NCBI RefSeq assembly: GCF_015477835.1
Contig: NZ_JADLQN010000001.1
Location: 434,001 to 498,000, forward strand
Reading direction: 5' to 3'
Origin: Nocardia higoensis
GTDB taxonomy: Bacteria > Actinomycetota > Actinomycetes > Mycobacteriales > Mycobacteriaceae
DNA length: 64,000 bases
Part shown: one piece after another, positions 8,656 to 17,782 of the stretch
How the letters are laid out: each line of letters begins with the position of its first letter
How positions within the stretch are numbered: the stretch's first letter is position 1
The notes under the pieces: model-generated
What the model was told of the DNA's origin: nothing
What the model saw: only the letters and a program-made list of their open reading frames with translations
The model's database searches: none
Position numbers and translations under genes: made by a program

Positions 8656-8859
8656 ACGCCCTCTATGTCACCAATGTGTCGGCTCCCGTACGGAAGACAC
8701 CCCACCCGGCCGGTCGCGCGATCCGTGCAGAGTCCGGCGTAGTCCCCGGACAGCATCGGGCCGAGGTTTCGGAGGGGGAGTTGTGTGCCGCGATGTGGTG
8801 AGGGCCGGAAGAGCGCGGATGATCCCGGCGGTGCCCGCCTGGGCGGGCAGTCTCGTCTG
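8656..8859. repeat. Dispersed direct repeat, copy B, with truncated membrane-protein start
   Basis: About 204 bases closely matching 3777-3981. It covers the upstream region of the acyl-CoA dehydrogenase and the first 25 or so codons of the membrane protein gene seen intact at 3905; here the reading (MCRDVVRAGRARMIPAV) loses homology after SLV and meets unrelated sequence, so the membrane gene is broken in this copy. The 160 bases to the TerD start at 9019 hold no recognisable gene. Confidence 0.85.
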
Positions 8860-9018
8860 CCGAGTCCTACCTCGACGGGATCGGCTGACGCGCGGGACTC
8901 CTGGCATCCTCGCCCGGTGCTGTTCGATCAGGTCGTGGGACAGCAGGATGGGCGCGAGGCGGGCCGACTACCTCTACCGTGGTGCGTGACGCCGCGCAGT
9001 GGGCTGGAAAGGGGAGTC

Positions 9019-10272
9019 ATGGACTTGGTCAAGGGTGCGAACGTGGCGATCGGGGCGGGTGAGGTCCGGATCGCGGTGGCCACCGCGACACCGGTGGACG
9101 TCGCCGCGCTGCTGCTGACGGAGGACGGAAAGGTCCGCTCCGACAGCGATTTCGTCTTCTACAACCAGCCGTCCGCCCCCGGAGTGCAGGTGCTGCCGCC
9201 GGACGCGGTCCGGGTCGTTCCGAGCGCGGTCCCGGCCGAGATCGACAAGATCGTCGTCACCGCCAGCCTGGACGGGGCGGGTCCGGCGAACTGGGGCCAG
9301 GCGGGGCCGCTGCGCATCTCGGTGTCCGACAATGTGACCGGCGAAGCGCTGGCCACCTTCGCACCGGCCGGTCTGGGGCCGGAGACCGCGCTGATCGCCG
9401 TCGAGCTCTACCGGCGTCAGGGCGCCTGGAAGGTGCGGGCGGTCGGTCAGGGATACGCCGAGGGGCTGGCTGGCATCGCGGGCGACTTCGGCATCGCGGT
9501 CGATGACGAACCGCCGAATCCTGCGCCGACCCCGGCTACACCGCCCGTGCCCGCTCCGGCCTCGGCGCCGCCGCTCGGGTCGGCTTTCGCGCAGCTGCCC
9601 GCCGCGACACCGGCAATGGACGTGCCGCAGGCGTCTGCAGACCCGGCGGCCCAATCGTCGGCCGCCGCATCGGTATTCGGACAGCCGACGGTGAATCTGG
9701 ACAAGGGGCGGGTCACGTTGCGCAAGAGCGAAACGGTGTCCCTGTCCAAGAGCGGAGCAGCGCCGCTGACCCGCGTCCGCATGGGGTTGGGCTGGGATCC
9801 GGCGACCGCCGGACGCCGCGTCGACCTGGACGCGTCGGTGATCGCCTACGACAATCGGTCCAAGAAGCTGGTCAACGTCTGGTTCATGAAGCAGCAAGCC
9901 TACGACGGGGCCATTCGCCACTCCGGTGACAACCTCACCGGCCACGGCGAAGGCGACGACGAGGCGATCACCATCGACCTCGGCGCCCTGCCGACGGAGG
10001 TCCACGCCCTCGTCTTCACCGTCAACTCGTTCGCGGGGCACAAGTTCGATCAGGTGGGACGGGCGCATTGCCGTCTGCTCGACGACCACACGAATCAGGA
10101 GCTCGTGCGCTTCGAACTGTCGAAGGGAGAGCCGACGACCGGGGTGTTCATGGCCATGCTCGTGCGCGGCCCGCGGAGCTGGAACATGACCGCGCTCGGC
10201 GTCTACTCGAAGGGATCGACCGTGCGGAAGATGGTCGATCCCGGCAAGCGTTTCGTGCTGGACGCGCGGTGA
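9019..10272 (+). CDS. TerD family protein with two TerD domains
   Basis: A 417-residue cytoplasmic protein starting at ATG 9019, after a strong GGGGAG ribosome binding site. Domain 1 (about 1-165) begins MDLVKGANVAIGAGEV and has ALLLTEDGKVRSDSDFVFYN. A Pro/Ala linker follows (about 170-230), then domain 2 (about 235-417) with TVNLDKGRVTLRKSETVSL, GLGWDPA and DLDASVIAYD. TerD domains bind calcium through acidic loops and occur in tellurite- and stress-response proteins and in calcium-dependent surface or signalling systems. The acidic loop DLDASVIAYD and the later GEGDDEAITIDL fit calcium binding. No other ter genes are nearby, so a stand-alone stress role is likely, but unproven. Confidence 0.9.
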   Translation: MDLVKGANVAIGAGEVRIAVATATPVDVAALLLTEDGKVRSDSDFVFYNQPSAPGVQVLPPDAVRVVPSAVPAEIDKIVVTASLDGAGPANWGQAGPLRISVSDNVTGEALATFAPAGLGPETALIAVELYRRQGAWKVRAVGQGYAEGLAGIAGDFGIAVDDEPPNPAPTPATPPVPAPASAPPLGSAFAQLPAATPAMDVPQASADPAAQSSAAASVFGQPTVNLDKGRVTLRKSETVSLSKSGAAPLTRVRMGLGWDPATAGRRVDLDASVIAYDNRSKKLVNVWFMKQQAYDGAIRHSGDNLTGHGEGDDEAITIDLGALPTEVHALVFTVNSFAGHKFDQVGRAHCRLLDDHTNQELVRFELSKGEPTTGVFMAMLVRGPRSWNMTALGVYSKGSTVRKMVDPGKRFVLDAR

Positions 10273-10343
10273 GCTCTCGTACGCTGCCCGGCCGCTGACG
10301 ACCCTGAGCCACCCGCCCTCGCTTCGCGGAACCGAGAGGCCGG

Positions 10344-10796
10344 TCAGCGCTCTTCGCGGTCGTTTGCCGCGTCGTAGCGTTCACGGTGGGCGAACACCTC
10401 GTCCATGTGTCCCTCAGCCCACATCTTGATGCTCCGCACGATCGTGTGCAGGGACAGGCCGAGGTCGGTGAGTTCGTAAGTGACGGTGACCGGCACCGTC
10501 GGAGTGACCGTTCGGGTGAGCAGGCCGTCGCGCTCGAGCCCGCGCAGGGTCTGGGTGAGCATCTTCTGGCTCACGCCGGCCAGTCGGTGCGACAGCTCCG
10601 AGTACCGCATCGCCCGCGGCTCACCGATCGGTTCGCCGGGCCGGTGGGGGCCGTCGCTGCCGAGCGCGGCCAGCACCAGCGCCACCCATTTGCTGGAGAT
10701 GCGTTCGAGGAGATGACGACTGGGGCAGTCGGCGACGAACGCGTCGTAGTCGATGCGCTGCTGGGCGCGTTTCTGCGCTGCGGTCATGGTCGCCAT
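10344..10796 (-). CDS. HxlR-type winged-helix transcriptional regulator
   Basis: A 150-residue regulator from ATG at 10796, with an AGGAAGG site upstream. The HxlR signature is clear: DCPSRHLLERISSKWVALV with the conserved Cys near the N-terminus (possible redox or aldehyde sensor), RYSELSHRLAGVSQKMLTQT as recognition helix, and RDGLLTRTV plus VTYELTDLGLSL as the wing. It is divergent from the NADP-dependent oxidoreductase at 10912 and a perfect 16-bp palindrome lies between them, the usual arrangement for HxlR regulators that control a neighbouring quinone reductase or alcohol dehydrogenase, as known for QorR and YodB-like systems. Confidence 0.9.
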   Translation of the reverse strand: MATMTAAQKRAQQRIDYDAFVADCPSRHLLERISSKWVALVLAALGSDGPHRPGEPIGEPRAMRYSELSHRLAGVSQKMLTQTLRGLERDGLLTRTVTPTVPVTVTYELTDLGLSLHTIVRSIKMWAEGHMDEVFAHRERYDAANDREER

Positions 10797-10828
10797 CGCA
10801 GGTTCCTTCCTTTCCCGGAGGTGACATA

Positions 10829-10844
10829 GGCACTTCGAAGTGCC
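10829..10844. promoter_or_regulatory. Perfect palindrome, candidate HxlR operator
   Basis: GGCACTTCGAAGTGCC is a perfect 16-bp palindrome 33 bases upstream of the HxlR start and 68 bases upstream of the oxidoreductase start. A second dyad, CCTCC-CCATTGT-GGAGG, follows at about 10865-10881. Their place between divergent genes suggests that one or both are bound by the HxlR protein. Confidence 0.55.
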
Positions 10845-10911
10845 CACTTCCCGATGGAGAGTTACCTCCCCATTGTGGAGGAATCATCCGATCATCTCCA
10901 AAGGAACCGAC

Positions 10912-11835
10912 ATGTCGCCGAATTCATCGTCACCGACCTTCCGCACCGCAGTCGTTCGCACGATCGGCGGGCCGGACTCGATCGAGATCATCGAGGTGCC
11001 CGTCGTCGAGCCCGGACCTGGGCAGGTCCGCGTCGAGATCGCCGCCGCACCCGTCAATCCGGTCGATCTCGCCACCGTCGCGGGTGTCTTCCACCAGATG
11101 GGCATCATCCGCCAATCCGAACGTACCGGGCTGGGCGCCGAGTTCGCGGGTACGGTCGCCGCCGTCGGCCCCGGAGTCGATCTGCCGGTCGGAAGCCGGG
11201 TGGCGGGCATGATCGGCGACTTCGATCGCGACTACGGAGCCTATGCCGAACAACTCCTCGTCGCGGCGGACGACCTCGCGGTGGTTCCCGACGATCTGGA
11301 CCTGACGACGGCGGCGACACTCGCCCTCAACGGCGTGACCGCCGCGCAGATCGTCGACCTGCTCGGCGACGGCCACGGCAGGCGCCTGCTGGTGACCGGC
11401 GCGGCGGGTACCGTCGGCGGCTATGTGGTCGCCCTGGCCCGAAGCAGGGGCTGGCATGTTACCGGTCTGGCCAGGTCCGCGGACGAGACGTTCGTCCGCG
11501 GCCTCGGCGCGGCGTTCACCGATGCGGCCGAACCCGGCTGGGACGCGGTCGCCGACTGCGCGGCACTCCAGGAACAGGGCCTCGCGCTCGTCCGGGCGGG
11601 CGGCCTGTTCGTCGGTGTGCGGCCGGGGTTCTCGCCCGCGAATCCCGGCCGGGTGGTCGTGCACTCGGTGAACGCCCACCCCGACCCCGCCGGGCTCGGG
11701 CGGCTGTTCGATCTCGCCGTGCGCGGCGGCCTGCCCGCCCGCGTCCACGCCGTGGTGCCGCTCGACGAGGTGGCCGCCGCGCACCGCGCGGTCGCCGAGG
11801 GCGGAGTGCGCGGCAAGTACGTCGTCCAGCCCTGA
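10912..11835 (+). CDS. NADP-dependent zinc-type alcohol dehydrogenase / quinone reductase
   Basis: A 307-residue medium-chain reductase starting at ATG 10912 after AAAGGAA. The N-terminal GroES-like domain contains ASxP-like APVNPVDLATVAG and GAEFAGTVAAVGPGVD; the nucleotide-binding domain has the GAAGTVGGYVVALARSRG loop (GxxGxxG variant). The cysteines that hold catalytic zinc in alcohol dehydrogenases are absent, placing it with zinc-free quinone oxidoreductases, which reduce quinones or enones with NADPH. Expression is probably repressed by the divergent HxlR protein and induced by electrophiles. The exact substrate cannot be told. Confidence 0.9.
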   Translation: MSPNSSSPTFRTAVVRTIGGPDSIEIIEVPVVEPGPGQVRVEIAAAPVNPVDLATVAGVFHQMGIIRQSERTGLGAEFAGTVAAVGPGVDLPVGSRVAGMIGDFDRDYGAYAEQLLVAADDLAVVPDDLDLTTAATLALNGVTAAQIVDLLGDGHGRRLLVTGAAGTVGGYVVALARSRGWHVTGLARSADETFVRGLGAAFTDAAEPGWDAVADCAALQEQGLALVRAGGLFVGVRPGFSPANPGRVVVHSVNAHPDPAGLGRLFDLAVRGGLPARVHAVVPLDEVAAAHRAVAEGGVRGKYVVQP

Positions 11836-12001
11836 CCCGGACGAGACGGCCAGGAGTCGGCGTTCATCGCGAACCACTGGGCGGCTCCCATTGCCGGACC
11901 GAGGAAGTGACCGTCTTCGACCGCGCGGTGCCATCCGAAAGACGGCTCAGCTCAGCCGCGGAACACGCGGTCGAATACGGCGAGCGGCCGACCCGGCGAC
12001 C

Positions 12002-13840
12002 TCAGACGACATCCTCGAGCACCGCCAGGATCGCCCGCGCCATCGCCCCCGGATCACCGTCCTCGGGCCGCAGCACCAAGGCGGGGTGCTCGGGCGCTTG
12101 GTAGGGATCGTCCACGCCGGTGAACCCGCGGATCTCCCCGGCACGCGCCTTGGCGTACATGCCTTTCGGATCGCGGGCCTCGCAGGTCTCGAGGGGCGTA
12201 TCGACGAAGACCTCGACGAAGGGCAGGCCGGCGGCTTCGTGGGCGGCTCGGGCTCGATCGCGGTCGGCGCGGTAGGGGCTGATGAGGGACACGACGGCGA
12301 TGACACCCGCGTCGGCGAACAGGCGCGCGACCTCGCCGACGCGCCGGACGTTCTCGGCGCGATCGTCGGCGGAGAAGCCCAGATCGGAATTCAGGCCGTG
12401 GCGGAGGTTGTCGCCGTCGAGGAGGAAGGCGGGGCGGCCTTCGGCGACCAGGCGGCGCTCGAGTTCCACGGCGACGGTGGACTTTCCGGAGCCGGACAGG
12501 CCGGTGAGCCACACCGTCGCGCCGCGGGTGGCGCGCTCCTGGCGACCGACGGCGGTCGAGTGCCACACCACCTGGGTGGCGGGCAGGGTAGGGCCGTTGA
12601 TCATGCCGCCCGCGACGGTCGCGCCGGTGGTGTCGTCGATGAGCAGGAAGCTGCCGGTGGTGCGCAGGCGACGGTAGGGATCGAAGAGCAGAGGACGGCG
12701 GGTGTGGATCTGCACGCGGCCGATCTCGTTGAGCGACAGCGACTCCGCGGATTCGTCGCGGTGCAGGGTGTTGACGTCGAGACGGTAGTCGAGGGAGCGG
12801 ATCTCGGCGGGGACGGTGCGGGTGGTGTGCTGGAGGGTGTAGTGCGCGCCGGGGGTGAGTCGGGTGTCGTCGGCGAACCAGCAGACCATCGCGTCGATGT
12901 CGCGTCCTGCCTGCGGACGGTTGGCCGGACGGCAGATCAGGTCGCCTCGGGAGATGTCGAGGTGGTCGGTCAGTTGCAGGGTGACCGCCTGAGGTGGGAA
13001 AGCCTGGGTGATGGGCTTGCCGCCCGGCCCCCAGATGGCGGCGACCGTGGTGGACAGACCGGACGGCAGCACCGTCACCTCGTCGCCGGGTTTGAAGATG
13101 CCGCCCGCGACGGTGCCCGCGTAGCCGCGGAAATCCTTGGCGTGGCTGCGGGTCACGTATTGGACGGGCAGGCGCGCGTCGATGAGGTTGCGATCGGAGG
13201 CGATGTGGACCTGTTCGAGGTGGTGCAGCAGGGGAGTGCCCTCGTACCAGGGCATGTTCGCGCCGCGATGGACGACATTGTCGCCCTGGAGGGCCGACAC
13301 CGGGATGAAGGTCAGGTCGGAGACGTCGAGTTTGGTAGCGAAGCCGGAGAACTCGTCGCGGATCTCGGCGAAGCGCTCGCCCGACCAGTCGACCAGGTCC
13401 ATCTTGTTCACGCACAGCACCAGATGCGAGACGCCGAGCAGGGCGGCGAGGAAGGCGTGGCGGCGGGTCTGCTCGATCACTCCCTTGCGCGCGTCGACCA
13501 GGATGAGCGCCACGTCGGCGGTGGAGGCGCCGGTAACCATGTTGCGGGTGTACTGGATATGGCCGGGGGTGTCGGCGATGATGAACGTCCGCGCGGGGGT
13601 GGCGAAATAGCGGTGCGCGACGTCGATGGTGATGCCCTGTTCGCGTTCGGCGCGCAGGCCGTCGGTGAGCAGGGCGAGGTCGGTGTGCTCGTCGCCGCGC
13701 GCGCGACTGGTGCGCTCCACGGCGTCGAGCTGGTCGGCGAAGATGGCCTTGGAGTCGTAGAGCAGCCTGCCGATGAGCGTGGACTTGCCGTCGTCGACGC
13801 TGCCCGCGGTGGCCAGGCGCAACAGGGTGGTGGCGGACAT
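12002..13840 (-). CDS. cysNC: Bifunctional sulfate adenylyltransferase subunit 1 / APS kinase
   Basis: A 612-residue fusion. Residues 1-430 are CysN, an EF-Tu-like GTPase with P-loop [24 protein letters not shown] and NKMD motifs, which drives ATP sulfurylase. Residues about 440-612 are CysC, with P-loop [18 protein letters not shown] and the [17 protein letters not shown] segment, which phosphorylates APS to PAPS. Together with CysD this makes PAPS from sulfate. The start codon overlaps the cysD stop by one base (TGATG), so the two are translationally coupled. The nearby sulfotransferase at 17783 is a plausible PAPS consumer. The fusion is as in mycobacteria. Confidence 0.95.
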   Translation of the reverse strand: MSATTLLRLATAGSVDDGKSTLIGRLLYDSKAIFADQLDAVERTSRARGDEHTDLALLTDGLRAEREQGITIDVAHRYFATPARTFIIADTPGHIQYTRNMVTGASTADVALILVDARKGVIEQTRRHAFLAALLGVSHLVLCVNKMDLVDWSGERFAEIRDEFSGFATKLDVSDLTFIPVSALQGDNVVHRGANMPWYEGTPLLHHLEQVHIASDRNLIDARLPVQYVTRSHAKDFRGYAGTVAGGIFKPGDEVTVLPSGLSTTVAAIWGPGGKPITQAFPPQAVTLQLTDHLDISRGDLICRPANRPQAGRDIDAMVCWFADDTRLTPGAHYTLQHTTRTVPAEIRSLDYRLDVNTLHRDESAESLSLNEIGRVQIHTRRPLLFDPYRRLRTTGSFLLIDDTTGATVAGGMINGPTLPATQVVWHSTAVGRQERATRGATVWLTGLSGSGKSTVAVELERRLVAEGRPAFLLDGDNLRHGLNSDLGFSADDRAENVRRVGEVARLFADAGVIAVVSLISPYRADRDRARAAHEAAGLPFVEVFVDTPLETCEARDPKGMYAKARAGEIRGFTGVDDPYQAPEHPALVLRPEDGDPGAMARAILAVLEDVV

Positions 13841-14772
13841 CAGAAGTACCCTTCTCGCTTGCGATCTTCCATGCCCGCCTCGGAGATGCGGTCGTCGGCG
13901 CGGGTCGCGCCGCGTTCGGTGACCCGGGTGGCGGCGACCTCGGTCACCACCTGTTCGGGAGTGGCCGCGAGGGACTCCACGCAGCCGGTGCAGGTGGCGT
14001 CGCCGACGGTGCGGAACCGCACGGTCGCCTCGGTCGGCTGTTCGCCCTGCTCCAGGTGCAGGAATCGGGTGTGCGCCAGCAGCATTCCGTCGCGGCGGAC
14101 CACCGGTCTGCGGTGCGCGTAGTACAGCGACGGCAGGTCGATGCGCTCGGCGGCGATGTAGGTCCAGATGTCGAGTTCGGTCCAGTTCGACAGCGGGAAG
14201 ACGCGAATGTGCTCACCGCGCCGATGCCTGCCGTTGTAGAGGTTCCACAGCTCCGGGCGCTGGGCGCGCGGATCCCACTGGCCCTCGGCGTCGCGGAAGC
14301 TGAACACCCGTTCCTTGGCGCGCGCCTTCTCCTCGTCGCGGCGCGCTCCGCCGAACACCGCGTCGAAACCCCCTTCACGAATCGCGCGCAGCAGCGTGGT
14401 GGTCTGCAGGCGATTGCGGGACGCGCGCGGCCCGGTTTCCTCGACGACCCGGCCCGCGTCGATGTCGTCCTGCACCCGCGCGACGATCAGGCGCAGCCCG
14501 AGGCGTTCGACGGTCCGGTCACGGAATTCGATCACCTCGTCGAAGTTGTGCCCGGTGTCGATGTGCAGCACCGGGAAAGGCAACGGCGCGGGCCAGAAGG
14601 CCTTGGCCGCCAGGTGCAGCATCACCACCGAATCCTTGCCGCCGGAGAACAACACCACCGGCCGCTCGAATGTGGCGGCGACTTCTCGGAATATGTGCGC
14701 CGACTCGGCCTCGAGCATGTCCGGATGGGACAGCTCGTAGGTGCTCGCCGTCGACTTCGCGTACTGGCTCAC
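13840..14772 (-). CDS. cysD: Sulfate adenylyltransferase subunit 2
   Basis: A 310-residue PP-loop protein of usual CysD length. The ATP-binding PP-loop [17 protein letters not shown] lies near residue 40-55, followed by [16 protein letters not shown] and the [19 protein letters not shown] segment conserved in CysD. It adenylates sulfate to APS with CysN. It starts only 25 nt after the IclR stop codon and has its own candidate operator in that gap, so it may be transcribed with iclR, from its own promoter, or both. It overlaps cysNC by one base. Confidence 0.95.
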   Translation of the reverse strand: MSQYAKSTASTYELSHPDMLEAESAHIFREVAATFERPVVLFSGGKDSVVMLHLAAKAFWPAPLPFPVLHIDTGHNFDEVIEFRDRTVERLGLRLIVARVQDDIDAGRVVEETGPRASRNRLQTTTLLRAIREGGFDAVFGGARRDEEKARAKERVFSFRDAEGQWDPRAQRPELWNLYNGRHRRGEHIRVFPLSNWTELDIWTYIAAERIDLPSLYYAHRRPVVRRDGMLLAHTRFLHLEQGEQPTEATVRFRTVGDATCTGCVESLAATPEQVVTEVAATRVTERGATRADDRISEAGMEDRKREGYF

Positions 14773-14782
14773 CCCTGAAAAC

Positions 14783-14796
14783 TAGAACAGGTTTCT
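14783..14796. promoter_or_regulatory. KstR-like box before cysD
   Basis: TAGAACAGGTTTCT matches 13 of 14 positions of the TnnAACnnGTTnnA box known for the mycobacterial cholesterol and lipid repressor KstR. It lies in the 25-nt gap between iclR and cysD, 11 nt before the cysD start, where a repressor could block transcription. The core AACAGGTT is shared with the box at 15752. KstR is not in this window, so the assignment rests on the motif alone. Confidence 0.5.
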
Positions 14797-14797
14797 C

Positions 14798-15691
14798 TCA
14801 TTGGTCAATGGGTGCGAGCGGCTTGCGCCCGCCGGAGGCGGTGGTGACCGCGTCGGCGGCGGCCACCAGCGCGGCGCCGCGGCGGGAGATCTCCGCGCCG
14901 GTGATGGACGTGCCGACGTACATGGTGAGCACCATGTTCTGCCTGCCGTCGGCGTCGTAGGTCGGAGCGGCCAGCAGGCTGACGGGATGGTGCGCGCGGG
15001 GGCGCAGATCCGTACCGAGGTGGACGCGTTCGCCGAGGCTGCCGACCAGTTCGCCGACGATCTCGCGCAACTCCTCGGGTAGATCGCGGTCGGCGACACC
15101 TGCCAGCAGGGCGTAGAGGCGCCTGCCCGCCGCGGTCAGGCTTTCGACCAGGTAGCCGCGGTCGCGGCATTCGGCGACCACCCGGCGCAGGCGGGTCTCG
15201 TCCTGCTCGAGCGGGACCGCCGGCGGGGTGGCGAGCCAGGCCTCGAGCGCCTCGTCGCTGTCCCACAGCACGTACATCAGGCCGACCGGCGGGGCGAAAT
15301 GGTAGGAGGCGCCGACCTTCACCATGCCGGGCCCGGCGCTTTCCAGCACCGAGATCCGATCGCCGAGGACGGCGGAAGCGGTGCAGGTGGTGCGGTAGGC
15401 GGAGCTGAGTTTCTCCAGTTCGACGCGGGCGATCGCGGAGATGGCGAAGCTCGCCTGGGCGACGCGGCCCGCGGCGATGAGGGCCGGGCCCAGGCCGTAG
15501 GTGTGCTGGCGCGGGTCGCGCACCAGGTAGCCGGCGGCGGTCAGCTCGTTGAGGATGCCCAGCACGGTGGGCTTGGCCAGATCGAGTTCGCGGGCCAGCT
15601 CGGACAGCCCGAAGCGCTTTCCGCCGTGCTCGACGAGGAAGTCCAGTATGCGCACCACCCGGACGGCGGGCGCGGAACGGCGTGCGGTCAT
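14798..15691 (-). CDS. IclR family transcriptional regulator
   Basis: A 297-residue protein with an N-terminal winged helix (VRVVRILDFLVEHGGKRFGL, then LARELDLAKPTVLGILNEL as helix-turn-helix) and a C-terminal IclR effector domain (GLGPALIAAGRVAQ onward, VLESAGPGMVKVGASYHF). Such regulators bind small carboxylic or aromatic ligands. It is divergent from the DUF1214-SDR-sulfotransferase operon and co-oriented with cysD 25 nt downstream, so it could control either side or both. The intergenic region carries a KstR-like box at 15752 and a second inverted repeat at 15783 that could be its own operator. Confidence 0.9.
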   Translation of the reverse strand: MTARRSAPAVRVVRILDFLVEHGGKRFGLSELARELDLAKPTVLGILNELTAAGYLVRDPRQHTYGLGPALIAAGRVAQASFAISAIARVELEKLSSAYRTTCTASAVLGDRISVLESAGPGMVKVGASYHFAPPVGLMYVLWDSDEALEAWLATPPAVPLEQDETRLRRVVAECRDRGYLVESLTAAGRRLYALLAGVADRDLPEELREIVGELVGSLGERVHLGTDLRPRAHHPVSLLAAPTYDADGRQNMVLTMYVGTSITGAEISRRGAALVAAADAVTTASGGRKPLAPIDQ

Positions 15692-15751
15692 GGACGACTC
15701 CGAATCGTGGATAGCTGGGACGGGGAACAGCTGTCGGGCATGGACACAGAC

Positions 15752-15765
15752 TGAAACAGGTTCTA
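15752..15765. promoter_or_regulatory. KstR-like box before the DUF1214 operon
   Basis: TGAAACAGGTTCTA fits all fixed positions of the published KstR consensus TnnAACnnGTTnnA. It is 61 bases upstream of the DUF1214 start and 61 bases upstream of the iclR start, a good position to control both. The downstream genes resemble Rv3531c-Rv3529c, which lie in the mycobacterial cholesterol-catabolism region, so the motif and the gene content agree. Confidence 0.6.
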
Positions 15766-15782
15766 ATCTGATGTCTACCGAA

Positions 15783-15801
15783 ATGTACCAGAGCGGTACA
15801 T
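15783..15801. promoter_or_regulatory. Inverted repeat, candidate IclR operator
   Basis: ATGTACC-AGAGC-GGTACAT is a perfect 7-bp inverted repeat with a 5-base centre, ending 25 bases before the DUF1214 start. Its symmetry and size suit an IclR dimer, and the iclR gene is divergent from here. No second copy was noticed in the window. Confidence 0.4.
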
Positions 15802-15825
15802 ATATGAACCAATCGGAGATTGCCC

Positions 15826-16989
15826 TTGCTGACCGAGCCGTTCGCCGAGGCCCTGGCCGCCGCCGAGAAGATCGTCACCGAAGCGCCGCACATCCGGACC
15901 GAACAGGATCTGGTGGAGGGCCTGGACTACCTCGCGGGCAGTGCGCGCGCCTGCCTGCAGCTGGCGTGGGCCTACGACCGCGACTTCCCGTTCTTCGCCC
16001 GCAGCACGCACCAGTACACGAAAATGGGTCTGGACAACCCGGACACCCTCTACTTCCACGCCTTCCTGCGCCCCGACGCCGAGTACGTCGTCACGGGGCG
16101 TCGCGGTACCACCCGCGATCTGAGCTTCCAGGTGCTCAACGGCAACTATTCGCCGGTCGACGTGCCCGACAGCGAGACCGCCTTCGACGACCGCGCGCTC
16201 GCCGTCGACCCCGACGGACGCTTCGAGCTGCGCTTGGGACCGGGCCCCGCCGCGCCCGGCTATGTGCACCTGGCCGCGGATTCCGCCATGCTCGTGGTGC
16301 GCGAGGTCTACAGCGACTGGCCGAACGAGACGCCGGGCAGCCTGCGCATCGAGCGGGTCGACACCGTCGGCAGCGCCCCACCCGCGCCGACCCGTGACCT
16401 GATCGCCAAACGCTACGAGATCGCGGGCAAGATGCTGGTCTCCCGGCTGAAGACGTTCCTGGCCTTCCCCGAGTGGTTCTATCTGAAGCTCCCGGTCAAC
16501 ACGATGACCGAGCCGCGCTCGACGCCGGGCGGGCTGACCACCCAGTTCTCCTCGGTCGGCCACTACGAACTCGACGACGACCAGGTCATGATCATCACGG
16601 TGCCGAAATCGGACGCTCCCTATCAGGGCTTCCAGCTCGGCAGCATGTGGTACATCTCGCTGGACTATGTCAACCACCAGACCAGCCTCACCGCCGACCA
16701 GGCCAGGGTGGACCCCGACGGCATGATCCGGTTGGTCGTCAGCGAGCGCGACCCCGGTCTGGCCAACTGGATCGAGCGGACCGGGCACGGGCGCGGCTAC
16801 CTGCAGTTCCGCTGGCAGCGGCTGTCGAGGGATCTCACCACCGAGGACGGGCCGAGGGTCGAGATCGTGAGCATCGACGAACTGCCCGCGCGATTGCCCT
16901 ATCACGACGACGCGCGCGTCACCCCGGAGGAATGGCGTGCGCGGATCGCGGCACGTCAGGTCGCAGTCGCAGAGAGGATGTTGGGCTGA
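15826..16989 (+). CDS. DUF1214 domain protein, Rv3531c-like
   Basis: A 387-residue protein. TTG at 15826 is preferred because GGAG at 15815 is then 7 nt away; TTG at 15820 is the alternative. The C-terminal third matches the DUF1214 beta-rich domain: DDQVMIITVPKSDAPYQGF, SMWYISLDYVNHQTSL, MIRLVVSERDPGLANWIE and GRGYLQFRWQR. Function of the domain is unknown. It is the first gene of an operon with an SDR (1-base stop/start overlap) and a sulfotransferase, the same order as Rv3531c-Rv3530c-Rv3529c. Control is probably by the KstR-like box and the IclR protein upstream. A role in metabolising a steroid or lipid is inferred from this context. Confidence 0.85.
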   Translation: MLTEPFAEALAAAEKIVTEAPHIRTEQDLVEGLDYLAGSARACLQLAWAYDRDFPFFARSTHQYTKMGLDNPDTLYFHAFLRPDAEYVVTGRRGTTRDLSFQVLNGNYSPVDVPDSETAFDDRALAVDPDGRFELRLGPGPAAPGYVHLAADSAMLVVREVYSDWPNETPGSLRIERVDTVGSAPPAPTRDLIAKRYEIAGKMLVSRLKTFLAFPEWFYLKLPVNTMTEPRSTPGGLTTQFSSVGHYELDDDQVMIITVPKSDAPYQGFQLGSMWYISLDYVNHQTSLTADQARVDPDGMIRLVVSERDPGLANWIERTGHGRGYLQFRWQRLSRDLTTEDGPRVEIVSIDELPARLPYHDDARVTPEEWRARIAARQVAVAERMLG

Positions 16990-17765
16990 TGTTGTTGCAG
17001 GACAAGGTCGTCGTGGTGTCCGGTGTCGGGCCGGGCCTCGGCAAGGCCATCGCCGTCCGCAGTGCCGAGGCGGGCGCGGACGTGGTGCTCGCCTCGCGGA
17101 CCCGTTCGCGGCTGGACGCGGTGGCCGAGGAGATCACCGCACTGGGCAGGCGAGCGCTGGTGGTACCGACCGACATCACCGACGAGGCGGCGGTACGGGA
17201 GCTGGTCGAAACCACGCGCTCGGAGTTCGGCCGGGTGGACACCGTGGTGAACAACGCGTTCGCGATTCCGCCGCTGGCCGATCTGGAGACCGTCGACATC
17301 GACCAGGTGCGCGCCGGATTCGAGACGAACGTGCTGGCCGCGCTACGGCTGACCAGGCAGTTCATCCCGGACCTCGCGCAGTCGAAAGGCTCGGTGGTGA
17401 TGATCAACTCGGCGGTGCTGCGGCATTCCCGGCGCACCTTCGGGCCCTACAAGATGGCCAAGGCGAGCCTGCTCGCGCTGGCGCAGAGCCTGGCGACCGA
17501 GATCGGCCCGCGGGGCATTCGTGTCAACACCGTGGCTCCCGGCTACATCTGGGCCGACAACCTGAAGTGGTATTTCAACTATCTCGCCGAGCAGCGCGGG
17601 ATCACCGCCGAGGAGGTCTATGCCGAGACGGCGTCGACCATCGACCTGCGCAAGCTGCCCGAGCCCGACGAGATCGCCGACGCGGTCGTCTTCTTCGCCT
17701 CGTCGCTGGCGCGCGCGATCACCGGCGCGTGTCTGGACGTCAACGCCGGCGAGTACCACCACTGA
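16989..17765 (+). CDS. Short-chain dehydrogenase/reductase, Rv3530c-like
   Basis: A 258-residue classical SDR. The nucleotide loop is SGVGPGLGKA (GxxxGxG), followed by VVNNAF in place of NNAG, Ser in MINSAV, and the YKMAK catalytic pair, then the VNTVAPGYIW substrate loop. It should oxidise or reduce an alcohol or ketone with NAD(P)(H). The start overlaps the DUF1214 stop (TGATG), so translation is coupled. The unusual long insert WADNLKWYFNYLAEQRG after APGYI is also seen in members of this operon type and may shape a large substrate pocket. Substrate unknown; a sterol or long-chain lipid alcohol fits the neighbours. Confidence 0.9.
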   Translation: MLLQDKVVVVSGVGPGLGKAIAVRSAEAGADVVLASRTRSRLDAVAEEITALGRRALVVPTDITDEAAVRELVETTRSEFGRVDTVVNNAFAIPPLADLETVDIDQVRAGFETNVLAALRLTRQFIPDLAQSKGSVVMINSAVLRHSRRTFGPYKMAKASLLALAQSLATEIGPRGIRVNTVAPGYIWADNLKWYFNYLAEQRGITAEEVYAETASTIDLRKLPEPDEIADAVVFFASSLARAITGACLDVNAGEYHH

Positions 17766-17782
17766 TGAGGAGAGCACAGCAC

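Noticed and set aside
11891..14122. 743-residue open frame on the plus strand
   Set aside because: It is the antisense shadow of cysD/cysNC; third-position GC bias of the real genes keeps the complement open, and the protein has no domain.
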